This document shows positions 6,276 through 14,217 of a DNA stretch of 15,575 nucleotides, piece by piece. Numbering within the stretch: position 1 is the first letter of the stretch; each line of letters begins with the position of its first letter. Location of the stretch: assembly GCA_964522635.1 (NCBI GenBank), contig CAZFWT010000047.1, forward strand, positions 1 through 15,575, in the 5' to 3' direction. Under the pieces are notes generated by a model. The model was not told where the DNA came from and did not search any database. It worked only from the letters and a program-made list of their open reading frames with translations. The position numbers and the translations under genes were made by a program. This DNA comes from JACGMN01 sp964522635. GTDB taxonomy: Archaea; Halobacteriota; Syntropharchaeia; Alkanophagales; Methanospirareceae.

Positions 6276-8072
6276 ATGAGCACTTTTTACGAGGTCAGGA
6301 GAAGAGACGGCGCGGCACGCCTTGGTCTTCTATCGTTGAACGGGGAGAAGCAGCAGACACCGCTGCTCTTCCATGGTGATTCCTTACGCAGCGGTAAAGA
6401 AGGCTTTGCAGTCCGCTCAGTTGAAGCTGCGGATTTCGCCGCGTTATGCCAGAAAGAGAACTGGAACGCCCCGCGCGGTGCCGTGCTCCTGCCCTCCGTT
6501 CATCCGCTCTTTAGCAAGCTGAACGAAGCCATACCTTTCTTAAACGTCGATTGCTACGTGCTCTCCTATGCCTCCGCGCTGCTGTACAGTCCGCGAGCGT
6601 TCGTTCGCCGCATTATCGCAGCTCGTGAGGCGATCCCGCCGGATACCGCGTTATGGGTGCCTGGCATCGCCACGGCCGAGAATGCCGCGGTGCTGATCTA
6701 CATGGGCGTTGACCTTGTGGACGACACGAGTGCCGTAATCCAGGGCTATCAGGGCCTGTACCATACAGAAGAAGGCGCTCACGAGTTATCAGATTTGGAA
6801 GAGCTGCCGTGCGTCTGCTCGGTCTGCTCGTCAATACGTGCAGACGAGTTACGTGAACGGGATAATAAGGAGCGCGCACAGCTCTTGGCGCAGCACAATT
6901 CGCTCCTGCTCGAGAAGGAGTTGAAGAAAGTCAGGACGCACATACGCGCCGGCACGGTGCGTGAGTACACCGAGCTGCGGGTGCGGTCCTCGCCATTCTT
7001 GACTGCAGTACTGCGCCTCCTGGATCTCGAGGAGAAAGCGTATTTCGAGCAGCGAACGCCGGTCTCGCGGAACTGTGTGATGATGGCGAACACGCTGGAA
7101 TCTCTGTGGAGGGTCGAGGTGAAGCGATTTGCGCGCCGTGTTTTGAATCGTTATGAGCCACCCCAGCGGCGCATTCTGCTGCTCTTGCCCTGCTCGGCGC
7201 GGAAGCCCTATTCGCGGTCACCATCGCACCGGAAGTTCAGCGACGCGATCGCGCCCTACCGGGGACACGTTCACGAAGTGATTGTGACGTCACCACTCGG
7301 TGTGGTCCCGCGCGAGCTGGAGGTGGTGTACCCCGCGGCATTCTACGACATCCCTGTAACAGGCCACTGGGATGCTGAGGAGCGCGCATGGGTCGCATCG
7401 TGTCTGCGCAACTATCTCGAGCTTCATAGCCCGCGGTACGAGCGTATAGTAGCACATCTCAGCGGTGCGTATCGCGATATGTGTTTCAGTGTCGCGGCTG
7501 ACTTAGGGCTCGACGTGATCTCCACCTGCGATGTGGACGAGGACATGACCGCATCGAGCGCGCTCCAGCGACTGCGTGAGGAACTCGCAGAGCTCTGCGG
7601 CGACACGAAGCGACTGCCAGGCTTCGAGCATAAAGCGAGCATGCTCCGGGCGATGGCTGACTATCAGTTCGGGCGCGGTGTGGGACGTGCACTCTTTTCA
7701 GAATCTGAAAGGAGGCGGCTGAAGATTACCGGTAAGTTCCCCGCCTATCAACTCAGCGCAGACGGGGCCGTGCTTGCGCGCGTTGTGCCGACATACGGGC
7801 TCCTAACGCTCACGCTAAATGGCGCGCGCCGGATTGCGGATCTGCTAGCCGCATATACCGTACATATAGGCGATTTCCTGCCCCGGGGCTCGATCCTGGC
7901 ACCCGGCGTGGTTGACGCAGGCGCGGCGATTCGGGTGAACGACGAGGTTCTTTTCAGCGGTGAGAAGGCGTTCGGCGTGGGCCGTGCGAAGATGGCGGGC
8001 TGGGAGATGGTTGCCTCACGACGGGGCCTTGCGGTCGAAGTGCGTGAGGTGACCGCGCTGAACCCTGTGTGA
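6276..8072 (+). CDS. arcS: Archaeosine synthase ArcS (tRNA-guanine transglycosylase paralogue)
   Basis: ArcS modifies preQ0 at position 15 of archaeal tRNA on the way to archaeosine (G+). In many Euryarchaeota it attaches lysine, and a radical SAM partner (RaSEA) finishes the job. This protein is 598 residues from ATG 6276 (TTG at 6270 is an alternative). The N-terminal TGT-like domain (about 1-290) has the zinc site CVCSVC (179-184) with a His in QHN near 207. The middle domain has the ArcS hallmark PCSARKPYSRSPSH (305-318), which separates it from the true transglycosylase TGT. The C-terminal PUA domain (about 505-590) has the GDFLPRGSILAPGV block and binds the tRNA acceptor end. The TGT gene itself, RaSEA and the preQ0 pathway genes are not in the window. 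It is transcribed alone or with the next small gene, which however has its own promoter. Confidence 0.93.
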   Translation: MSTFYEVRRRDGAARLGLLSLNGEKQQTPLLFHGDSLRSGKEGFAVRSVEAADFAALCQKENWNAPRGAVLLPSVHPLFSKLNEAIPFLNVDCYVLSYASALLYSPRAFVRRIIAAREAIPPDTALWVPGIATAENAAVLIYMGVDLVDDTSAVIQGYQGLYHTEEGAHELSDLEELPCVCSVCSSIRADELRERDNKERAQLLAQHNSLLLEKELKKVRTHIRAGTVREYTELRVRSSPFLTAVLRLLDLEEKAYFEQRTPVSRNCVMMANTLESLWRVEVKRFARRVLNRYEPPQRRILLLLPCSARKPYSRSPSHRKFSDAIAPYRGHVHEVIVTSPLGVVPRELEVVYPAAFYDIPVTGHWDAEERAWVASCLRNYLELHSPRYERIVAHLSGAYRDMCFSVAADLGLDVISTCDVDEDMTASSALQRLREELAELCGDTKRLPGFEHKASMLRAMADYQFGRGVGRALFSESERRRLKITGKFPAYQLSADGAVLARVVPTYGLLTLTLNGARRIADLLAAYTVHIGDFLPRGSILAPGVVDAGAAIRVNDEVLFSGEKAFGVGRAKMAGWEMVASRRGLAVEVREVTALNPV

Positions 8073-8133
8073 GGTACGTACGTAGTAAGTCCACGGGTGG
8101 CTGAGCATCGGTGCACGGTGGCGAAGGAGAAAT

Positions 8134-8148
8134 CGCAAAGTATTTAAG
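8134..8148 (+). promoter_or_regulatory. BRE/TATA promoter of the small acidic protein gene
   Basis: CGCAAAG followed by TATTTAAG is a good archaeal BRE plus TATA box. The expected start of transcription is near 8170, giving a leader of only about ten bases before ATG 8179. Confidence 0.7.
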
Positions 8149-8178
8149 GGTTGGACGACATCAAAAACATCACAGACG

Positions 8179-8550
8179 ATGGTGGAAGAAGAGGAGAAAG
8201 AGCGGTTTATCTCAAAAGCGTTCCTGGGAACACTCGATGAGTTTGTCAGAGACCGTGACGCGATCACCGCGGAGTGGAATGCGATTCTAGCCCGGTATAA
8301 GCAGGGCGAGGACGTCATGGATGATTTTCGGGCGATTCAGGTCAGAAAGCCGAGCATCTTCATGCTGATTGACGACATTTATCACAAAGAGGTAGAGCTC
8401 GAAGAGAAGCTCGAGGTCGCGCAGGTGAGCGACGAGACTCGGACCCAGCTTCAGGCGTTCAAAGAGCGGTTCGCCGAATTGGCCGACGAAATTGACCTGT
8501 TCGTCCTTGCAGAGATAGGCTTATCAAAGACGAAAATCAGCGGCATTTAG
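8179..8550 (+). CDS. Small acidic helical protein, unknown
   Basis: This 123-residue protein is not recognised. It has an acidic start (MVEEEEKERF), is rich in Glu, Asp, Lys and Leu, has no Cys, no signal peptide and no membrane segment, and is probably a helical cytoplasmic protein. Segments such as EVELEEKLEV and FKERFAELADEIDLF suggest amphipathic or coiled-coil helices. Its own BRE/TATA promoter, normal codon use for this region and a clean start make it a real gene. It ends 14 bases from the stop of the convergent coaE gene. No operon partner hints at its function. Confidence 0.75.
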   Translation: MVEEEEKERFISKAFLGTLDEFVRDRDAITAEWNAILARYKQGEDVMDDFRAIQVRKPSIFMLIDDIYHKEVELEEKLEVAQVSDETRTQLQAFKERFAELADEIDLFVLAEIGLSKTKISGI

Positions 8551-8564
8551 GTGAGCTCTGGATC

Positions 8565-9182
8565 TCAAGGCGAAAGCTCTGCGAATATCTCGCGCACCTG
8601 TTTTTCCGTTTCTTCACGCGTGCCTTCATTCGTTATAACGTAATCCGCGAATGGGAGCTTATCCTTAAGGGGTAGTTGTACAGTAATCATTTTTCGTGCC
8701 TCCGCTCTCGTAACGCCCTCCCGGTCGATGATTCTCTGGATCTGCGTCTCCTCACTGCTATAGACCACAACAACGGCATCGAATTCGTGCTGCACACCTG
8801 CCTCGATCAGGAGCGGGACGTCGACAACCACGAGTGTGCGATCAGTTGCTGCTAGTTCTTCAATCGCCGCGATTCGCTCCCTCATCTTCCGCTTCACTTC
8901 CGGGTGGACGATCTTTTCCAACGCTACGCGCTTCTCAGCATCGCTGAATATAAGGTCACGCAGCCTCTTACGATCAAGCTCTAAATCGTTACGCACGATC
9001 TCCGTGCCAAAGCATCGCACGATCTCCCACCAGGCCATCGAACACGGGATGACCGCTTCGCGACTGAGCACGTCACAATCGATTACATACGCGCCGAGCT
9101 TCATGAACTGCTGGAGCACGAGCGTTTTGCCGCTCGCCATGCCACCGGTTAAGCCTGTGACTCGCACGGTCTTCTTCACCAC
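8565..9182 (-). CDS. coaE: Dephospho-CoA kinase, bacterial CoaE type
   Basis: CoaE phosphorylates the ribose 3'-OH of dephospho-CoA, the last step of coenzyme A synthesis. The 205-residue protein has normal length for the bacterial family. It has a P-loop GGMASGKT (13-20, with Met-Ala where GIGSGKS is usual), VIDCD (33-37), the FSDAEKR and IVHPEV region (79-95), DVPLLIEAG (121-129), the lid-type segment with TQIQRIIDREG, and KLPFADYVITNEG (175-187). Many archaea instead use an unrelated GTP-dependent enzyme, so this form is of note. It starts with GTG (GTG 9182, with a second GTG at 9179), and its start overlaps the stop of mfnF by seven bases, so the two are translationally coupled. It is the last gene of the minus-strand operon. 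Confidence 0.9.
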   Translation of the reverse strand: MVKKTVRVTGLTGGMASGKTLVLQQFMKLGAYVIDCDVLSREAVIPCSMAWWEIVRCFGTEIVRNDLELDRKRLRDLIFSDAEKRVALEKIVHPEVKRKMRERIAAIEELAATDRTLVVVDVPLLIEAGVQHEFDAVVVVYSSEETQIQRIIDREGVTRAEARKMITVQLPLKDKLPFADYVITNEGTREETEKQVREIFAELSP

Positions 9183-10210
9183 CGCTCGCCTCCCGTAACC
9201 TCTGCTTCCAGGAGCTTGGCGAGTGCAAACGCGGGAAACGTGGCGGCCACGTCAGTTCCGCATCGTGCAGCGAGCGAGACAAATTGCAGATTCACCGCGT
9301 CCGCAGCCGCACGGACGAGGAAATCACCGATTCCCGCAGCTACTACACGGCTTAGGCCATAGGTCGTCTTCATCTGTTCTAACGAAGTTCGTAACTCCTC
9401 GACCTGTTTCTGCTTCACCTGCGCGGCAATCGCAGCTGCACCTGTCTCGCCAAGTTCTTCCAGGTCGCTGCAGACCACCCGCGCTAAGCGTTGTAAAGCG
9501 CTTATTCGGCTCTTCTCTTCAGCCTCACGGCCAACGAAGGCGTACCAGTTCGGGCTGCTGCAACGGTACTTCTCCTCTGTTATCTCGCCCAGAACGAGGT
9601 ACGCGTCCGCAGTGATGGCGAAGAGCTCTGAAGAGACCCTGCACGCCTCGCTCGCCTCGTCCTCAGCGAGTTTCACGCGCTGAAGCAATGCCGCGACGTT
9701 CGTGCGTAACACGCCTGAATAGATTAACTCGCCACGTTTCAAGCGCTCAAGATCCGTGCGCTGCGCTCTTACCGAACCGTCAATGATGGGGATAACATCG
9801 GTTGTCGTGCTGCCGATATCGATAAAGATCGCATCGCGGTACTCCTGTGCCACGAGCGTTGCGGATGCGAGCCAGTTGGTCGCGGCGAAAGCAAGTGGGT
9901 CGGTCTCCACCGCCGAACGGGCTCTGAACTGACCCCTGCGGTCAAAGAACCGCGGATCCTCAAAGGTCGTCGCCACGGCGTCTGCGATGAAGAGAACGCC
10001 CTCACGGCGCGTAGCGAAGCAGTCACTGAGCTCGCCAGTCATTACCGCACCGATCGCCTCGAGCTCGGCTCCAAACCGCTGCTGCACCTCGGGGAGCACC
10101 TCGTAGAGGCAGACCTTTCTATGCCAGAGCGGAGCGTACAGGGACTCAACGACGCCATCCGAAGTGGCTACCTTCGTGTTCGCCCCGCCCACGTCTATGC
10201 CAAGGAACAT
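9176..10210 (-). CDS. mfnF: MfnF-type methanofuran biosynthesis enzyme (hydantoinase/ASKHA-fold family)
   Basis: The family, also annotated as H4MPT-linked C1 transfer pathway protein, includes methanogen MfnF. MfnF joins the phosphorylated aminomethylfuran unit to gamma-glutamyltyramine to make the core of methanofuran, the first C1 carrier of methanogenesis and its reverse. This 344-residue protein has the ASKHA phosphate-1 loop MFLGIDVGGANTK (1-13), the family motif MTGELSDCF (57-65), phosphate-2 loop FIDIGSTTTDVIPI (129-142) and a late AGIGDFLVRAAAD segment (about 293-305) for nucleotide contact. ATG 10210 starts exactly at the fold, with a GGTGGTTAGAGG region upstream. It sits 28 bases after the radical SAM gene and overlaps coaE. 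No other mfn genes are present. The family is certain; the exact reaction is by analogy. Confidence 0.88.
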   Translation of the reverse strand: MFLGIDVGGANTKVATSDGVVESLYAPLWHRKVCLYEVLPEVQQRFGAELEAIGAVMTGELSDCFATRREGVLFIADAVATTFEDPRFFDRRGQFRARSAVETDPLAFAATNWLASATLVAQEYRDAIFIDIGSTTTDVIPIIDGSVRAQRTDLERLKRGELIYSGVLRTNVAALLQRVKLAEDEASEACRVSSELFAITADAYLVLGEITEEKYRCSSPNWYAFVGREAEEKSRISALQRLARVVCSDLEELGETGAAAIAAQVKQKQVEELRTSLEQMKTTYGLSRVVAAGIGDFLVRAAADAVNLQFVSLAARCGTDVAATFPAFALAKLLEAEVTGGERW

Positions 10211-10238
10211 TACCTCTAACCACCTTTTGCCGCTGTCC

Positions 10239-11954
10239 TTATTTAACAGTTATATACTCGAGCAGTTTCTGCCCCAGTTCGGGATCATCGAGGGCTTGCA
10301 CGAACTCGCCCGCATTCCTGAACGGTCTGCGTGCTGCTATCCTCGCTGCTCGCTTCGCTCCAACGCCCGGCAGTGCCGTGAGCGTCTCAAGCGAGGCGGT
10401 GTTGACCGCGAGCGGATAGGGGATCGCAGTGATCGAGCGATAGCCGTAGCCAATGACCTTCACGTCCAAAAATAGATGCAGCGAGAGCACGCCCGGAATC
10501 CCCACGAGGAGGGGATAGCTGCCGAGCTGCCGCCCAAAGGTCACGTTGCCCTCACGGATCTCCATGTAGACGTCTGTCAAGACCGTGCCATGGGGCACGA
10601 CGCGCTTCAGCATCGGGCGGTCGATTTCGGTCCGTACATGATGCTTCAACCGCCGGAACTCGTGCTTGTGGCGTTTCACGAGCTTATCCCCCAGCTCAAA
10701 CTGCTTCGTGCCCGGAATGGGGATGACCTGTCGGAGATTGATCCGGCGCAGCAGAAGCCCCTCATCCATGATCCGCTGCAAGAACAGGTAATCCTGCTGG
10801 AACGTATCTTTGCTCTCGCCGTCAAGCCCGAAGACAAAGTTCAGGCCGGGTAAGAGCTCGGGCAGCCCGTTCGCGCCCCTCGCTGAACCAACCTCATTAA
10901 GGAGCTTTACCGCACTCAGAACCTCGTCCGCATCAGCCTTCAAATTGTTCCGCGCGATCACCACCGGGTCAACGCTTTCTACACCAAGTGCGGCGACGTC
11001 GCCGGGCGTATGATACTGTATGATGCTCTTCGCGATGCATTTGCACTCCCGGGGATAGCGCGCGAGGACGCCCGGATTGGCATTATCGATATGGAGCGTT
11101 TTGAGCTCGGGCGCGACCGCACGAATACCATGAAACAATCGCTCGAGAGCGTCCGGGTTGGGTTCCGGGAACTCCACCTCACCCGCGCCGATCGCCATAT
11201 AGGAGAAGATGCAGGGCTGATTGCCGAGCCTGAAATGGCGAATGCCTGCGCTATACAGCGCCGCGATCTCGCTCATGATGTCCGAGACGGGCCGGAAATC
11301 GGGCGGGCCCTTGCTGGGCTCACTGCAGAACGAGCAGCCCCCATGGATACTGCGCGGACATCCCCGATACGTCTCGATCTCGGTGATGAGGTAGTGGGGG
11401 AAGAGCGGATGCTGCTCCACGACTCGCGCGCCTTTTACCGCGGAATCTCGTATCATGCCGGCGTTTAAACGGCAGAGCGCGGGATCTACCGCATCCACGT
11501 CTAACTTGTTGCGCAGCAGCTCGGCAACAACGATCTCACCATCACCCTGCGCGATAAGGTCAAAGACCGTTGCAACGAAACGGGGATCACGCACTGGTTT
11601 ACCGCCCGCCAACCCGAACCCATACCGGGCAGCCGGGCCGCAGAGCACCTTCACGGGCTTTTCCAGGCCATCGAGGAATGCGAGAAGCTCGTTCGGGCTG
11701 GCCGGGAACCCCGACAGGTATCGACCAGGAACGGCCATGCCTGCAATGACCACGACCAGATCAGATCGTGCGAATAACGCTAAAAGCGATCGCTCTGCTC
11801 GGAGTTGATCGATCGTGCGATACACGACCCGTGCGGTGCGGTCATAATTCCAGACTGCGCCAGCGATATAGCGTGGGTACGGACTGATGTACGGCGGCAC
11901 ACCGAGGCAGGTTGGCTCATCAACATATCCGTCAAGTATTGATACAGTCAGCAT
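10239..11954 (-). CDS. Archaeal radical SAM protein with B12-binding-like N terminus and C-terminal helix-hairpin-helix
   Basis: This 571-residue protein has three parts. Residues 1-150 look like a cobalamin-binding-type Rossmann domain (VSILDGYVDEPTCLGVPPY, DLVVVIAG). The radical SAM barrel carries the cluster cysteines C199, C207 and C210 in RGCPRSIHGGCSFC, a CX7CX2C spacing rather than the usual CX3CX2C but typical of this archaeal family. Downstream are FRLGNQPCIF, LHIDNANPG and the LGVESVDP segment. After a TRAM-like stretch (about 470-510) a helix-hairpin-helix (522-560, LTALPGVGAKRAARIAARRPF) suggests contact with nucleic acid. The reaction is unknown; RNA modification is a fair guess from the HhH and TRAM-like ends (inference). 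It leads the operon with mfnF and coaE. ATG 11954 is preceded on its strand by an AT-rich element near 11990-11998. Confidence 0.85.
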   Translation of the reverse strand: MLTVSILDGYVDEPTCLGVPPYISPYPRYIAGAVWNYDRTARVVYRTIDQLRAERSLLALFARSDLVVVIAGMAVPGRYLSGFPASPNELLAFLDGLEKPVKVLCGPAARYGFGLAGGKPVRDPRFVATVFDLIAQGDGEIVVAELLRNKLDVDAVDPALCRLNAGMIRDSAVKGARVVEQHPLFPHYLITEIETYRGCPRSIHGGCSFCSEPSKGPPDFRPVSDIMSEIAALYSAGIRHFRLGNQPCIFSYMAIGAGEVEFPEPNPDALERLFHGIRAVAPELKTLHIDNANPGVLARYPRECKCIAKSIIQYHTPGDVAALGVESVDPVVIARNNLKADADEVLSAVKLLNEVGSARGANGLPELLPGLNFVFGLDGESKDTFQQDYLFLQRIMDEGLLLRRINLRQVIPIPGTKQFELGDKLVKRHKHEFRRLKHHVRTEIDRPMLKRVVPHGTVLTDVYMEIREGNVTFGRQLGSYPLLVGIPGVLSLHLFLDVKVIGYGYRSITAIPYPLAVNTASLETLTALPGVGAKRAARIAARRPFRNAGEFVQALDDPELGQKLLEYITVK

Positions 11955-11988
11955 AGTAAACCGGAGAAACCTCTGGAGGATCTATCAA

Positions 11989-12015
11989 TGATTTTTAGTT
12001 CTACGGGTAATAAAG
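11989..12015. promoter_or_regulatory. Divergent promoter region between the radical SAM operon and grpE
   Basis: The 95 bases between the two divergent starts contain CTAAAAAT on the minus strand (about 11990-11998, about 40 bases from ATG 11954). On the plus strand they contain TAATAAAG (12008-12015, about 38 bases from ATG 12050). Both distances suit archaeal TATA boxes with short leaders, but neither sequence is a strong match. Confidence 0.4.
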
Positions 12016-12049
12016 TACTGGTATCAATTGGTGTGGTCTATTGTAAACG

Positions 12050-12772
12050 ATGAAAAAGAGCAACGAGCGCAGAGAACCGGGTTTTAAAGATCGGATCGAG
12101 CGTCTGTCCCGCGATGCCGCGGCGTGCAGTAAGAACGTCGAAACGGAGTTAGGCGAGCTCACGAGTGTCAAGGGCGCGTTGAGCGGTATTGTGAAAGAGT
12201 TGGCGCGGATCAAGGAGATGCTGGCTGATCCGAACGGGTTGACCGAGGAGAAGCTGGATGCGATCGGCGATGCCCTGGAGATTCTGGAGGAGGAATTGTC
12301 AGAGAAGCGGAAGAAGGCCGAAGAGCTATCCACAGGCAAGGATCCGGCGTATTTGAGCCAGCTGCAATACCTGAGAGCGGATTTCGAGAATTACAAGCGG
12401 CTTGTTGAGCGTGAGAAATGCGAGCTTGGCGACCGGCTTCGCGAATGCTTCATGCTCGATCTGCTACCGATCCAGGAGAGTTTAGAGGTCGCCGTCGAGC
12501 ACGCGAAGGCGAACGGGAATTCAGTAGGGCTGATGAAGGGCGTGGAGTTGACTTTGAAGCAGCTCATGGAGCTGATGAAACGTGAGGGACTCGAGGAGAT
12601 CCAGGCGGAAGGCATGCAATTCGATCCTTTCAGGCACGAGGTGGTAGCCCAGGTGCCTGCCGGGGACGGCGAGGGGGGGAACAGCGTGCGCGAAGTGCTG
12701 CGCAAAGGGTTTGTGTTCCGCGGCAAGGTCATCAGACCAACGCTGGTGAAGATTGCGGTGAACGAGGAATAA
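12050..12772 (+). CDS. grpE: GrpE co-chaperone with long N-terminal coiled coil
   Basis: GrpE is the nucleotide-exchange factor of the DnaK (Hsp70) chaperone in the cytoplasm. The GrpE core occupies residues 100-238: the coiled-coil segment YLRADFENYKRLVEREK (107-123), LLPIQESLEVAVEHA (138-152), VGLMKGVELTLKQLMELMKREG, the beta-wing motif FDPFRHEVVAQVP (191-203), and VLRKGFVFRGKVIRPTLVKI. Residues 1-99 are an added, highly charged helical region, making the protein longer (240) than the usual 180-200. Genes for dnaK and dnaJ, which often flank grpE in archaea that have the system, are not in this window. The ABC ATPase gene follows after 36 bases on the same strand, so co-transcription is possible. 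Confidence 0.92.
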   Translation: MKKSNERREPGFKDRIERLSRDAAACSKNVETELGELTSVKGALSGIVKELARIKEMLADPNGLTEEKLDAIGDALEILEEELSEKRKKAEELSTGKDPAYLSQLQYLRADFENYKRLVEREKCELGDRLRECFMLDLLPIQESLEVAVEHAKANGNSVGLMKGVELTLKQLMELMKREGLEEIQAEGMQFDPFRHEVVAQVPAGDGEGGNSVREVLRKGFVFRGKVIRPTLVKIAVNEE

Positions 12773-12808
12773 GAGGCACCTGACACGACGTAATTACTGC
12801 TACCGGGG

Positions 12809-14086
12809 ATGGCGATGGCGCTAGAGATAAAGGACGTGGATGCGTACTACGGCAGCAAGAAGGTGCTGGAAGGTGTGGACTTCACGGCACCAACGGGCGA
12901 GCTACTGGGCATCATCGGGTCGAACGGCTCGGGCAAGACCACACTCTTACGCACGATCGCGCGCATCTTGAAACCGCGGACGGGCACAATCCTCCTGGAC
13001 GGTACGGCAGTGGTACAGATGAAGGATAAAGAGTTCTCGCAGCGCTTCGCTGCGGTACCACAGGATACCAGCATTCAGTTCGAGTTCTCCGCGCTCGACG
13101 TTGTGCTCATGGGCCGTACTCCCCATCTGGGCCGGCTGGAGCTGGAGAGCGAGCGGGACATCGAGATTGCACGGCGGAGCATGGAGCTGACCAACTGCTG
13201 GCCGCTGGCTGAACGACCGGTGACGGAATTGAGCGGTGGCGAGCGGCAGCTGGTCATTATCGCACGTGCGCTGACGCAGGAGCCGAAAGTACTCCTTCTC
13301 GACGAGCCGACTTCGCACCTCGATATCAATTTCCAGATCGAGATCATGGAGCTGCTCAAGCGGTTAACCACGCAAAGAGGCTTGATTGTCGTTGCGGTCA
13401 TCCATGACCTCAATTTGGCCGCGCAGTATTGTGATCGGCTCGTATTACTCCGCAGCGGAAAGATCATCGCGATGGGCGCTCCCCACGCGGTCTTAACGGC
13501 AGCGAATATCAAGACCGCGTTCGGTGCCGATGTACTCGTGAAACGACACGCAGTCACGAACCAGTGCTATGTCTCGCCCGTGCCCTCGTCGGTAAGCAGA
13601 CAGATCGAATCAGCACGAGAAGGCCACATCGGGAAGGCCATCCATCTCATCTGCGGCGGCGGTGCGGGCACATCGCTGATGCACCTCCTCACCGAGAAGG
13701 GGTACACCGTGACCGCCGGTGTGATTAACCTCCTGGACAGCGATCACGAGGTAGCGCAGCTCTTGCAGATACCCGTAACCACAGAAGCGCCGTTCTCGCC
13801 GATCACCGAGACCGCGTTTCAGGCACAGCTTGACCAGATCCGCCATGCGGACGCCGTCGTGCTCTGCAATATCCCCGTCGGGTTCGGGAACCTGAAGAAC
13901 GTCGAAGCGGCGGAAGTGGCCTTGTCCCGGCTGGGTAAGGGCGTGATCCTCGTCGAGAGCGATCCGATAGCGAAGCGGGATTTTACCAACGGCGAGGCCA
14001 CCAAACGGGTGGACGCGCTGAAAAGGAACGGTGCGATCGTCGTTTCGAGCCCCGAAGCGGTGCATGAGGTGCTGGCCACTATATAG
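12809..14086 (+). CDS. ABC transporter ATPase (FecE/BtuD type) with extra C-terminal Rossmann-like domain
   Basis: Residues 1-255 form a standard ABC ATPase of the iron-siderophore/cobalamin/heme importer class. They include Walker A GSNGSGKT (37-44), Q-loop VPQD (83-86), signature LSGGE (141-145), Walker B VLLLDEP (161-167), D-loop SHLD and switch His199 (VIHDLN). Residues about 270-425 are an added domain that begins with a beta strand and a glycine loop (IHLICGGGAGTSLMHLL). It continues through alternating strands (VTAGVINLLDSD, AVVLCNIPVGFGNLKN, GVILVESDP) and ends AIVVSSPEAVHEVLATI. It looks like a Rossmann-type regulatory or ligand-binding domain. No permease or binding-protein gene is adjacent. 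ATG 12809 follows GGGG; an ATG two codons later is an alternative start. Confidence 0.9.
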   Translation: MAMALEIKDVDAYYGSKKVLEGVDFTAPTGELLGIIGSNGSGKTTLLRTIARILKPRTGTILLDGTAVVQMKDKEFSQRFAAVPQDTSIQFEFSALDVVLMGRTPHLGRLELESERDIEIARRSMELTNCWPLAERPVTELSGGERQLVIIARALTQEPKVLLLDEPTSHLDINFQIEIMELLKRLTTQRGLIVVAVIHDLNLAAQYCDRLVLLRSGKIIAMGAPHAVLTAANIKTAFGADVLVKRHAVTNQCYVSPVPSSVSRQIESAREGHIGKAIHLICGGGAGTSLMHLLTEKGYTVTAGVINLLDSDHEVAQLLQIPVTTEAPFSPITETAFQAQLDQIRHADAVVLCNIPVGFGNLKNVEAAEVALSRLGKGVILVESDPIAKRDFTNGEATKRVDALKRNGAIVVSSPEAVHEVLATI

Positions 14087-14217
14087 CGAATGGTAGAGTA
14101 ATCAGAGGTTTGATATGCCACTGTATGTCGTTACCTTTGCTTACCCCATAATCAGCTGTTGCAGTGCTTTGGTGAAGGTCAAGTCTCTCAGAACTTCATC
14201 CGTTACCGCTTATGTTC

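Noticed and set aside
6276..8072. arcS as the tRNA-guanine transglycosylase (tgtA)
   Set aside because: It has the zinc site and PUA domain of the family but carries the PCSARKPYSRSPSH segment that marks ArcS.
10476..11808. Plus-strand open frames opposite the radical SAM gene
   Set aside because: Shadows of a gene with clear motifs; no start signals and no family resemblance.
10239..11954. Radical SAM protein as the RaSEA partner of ArcS
   Set aside because: RaSEA is shorter and has a different cysteine region. This protein has CX7CX2C, a cobalamin-type N terminus and an HhH tail, and it is on the other strand in a different operon.
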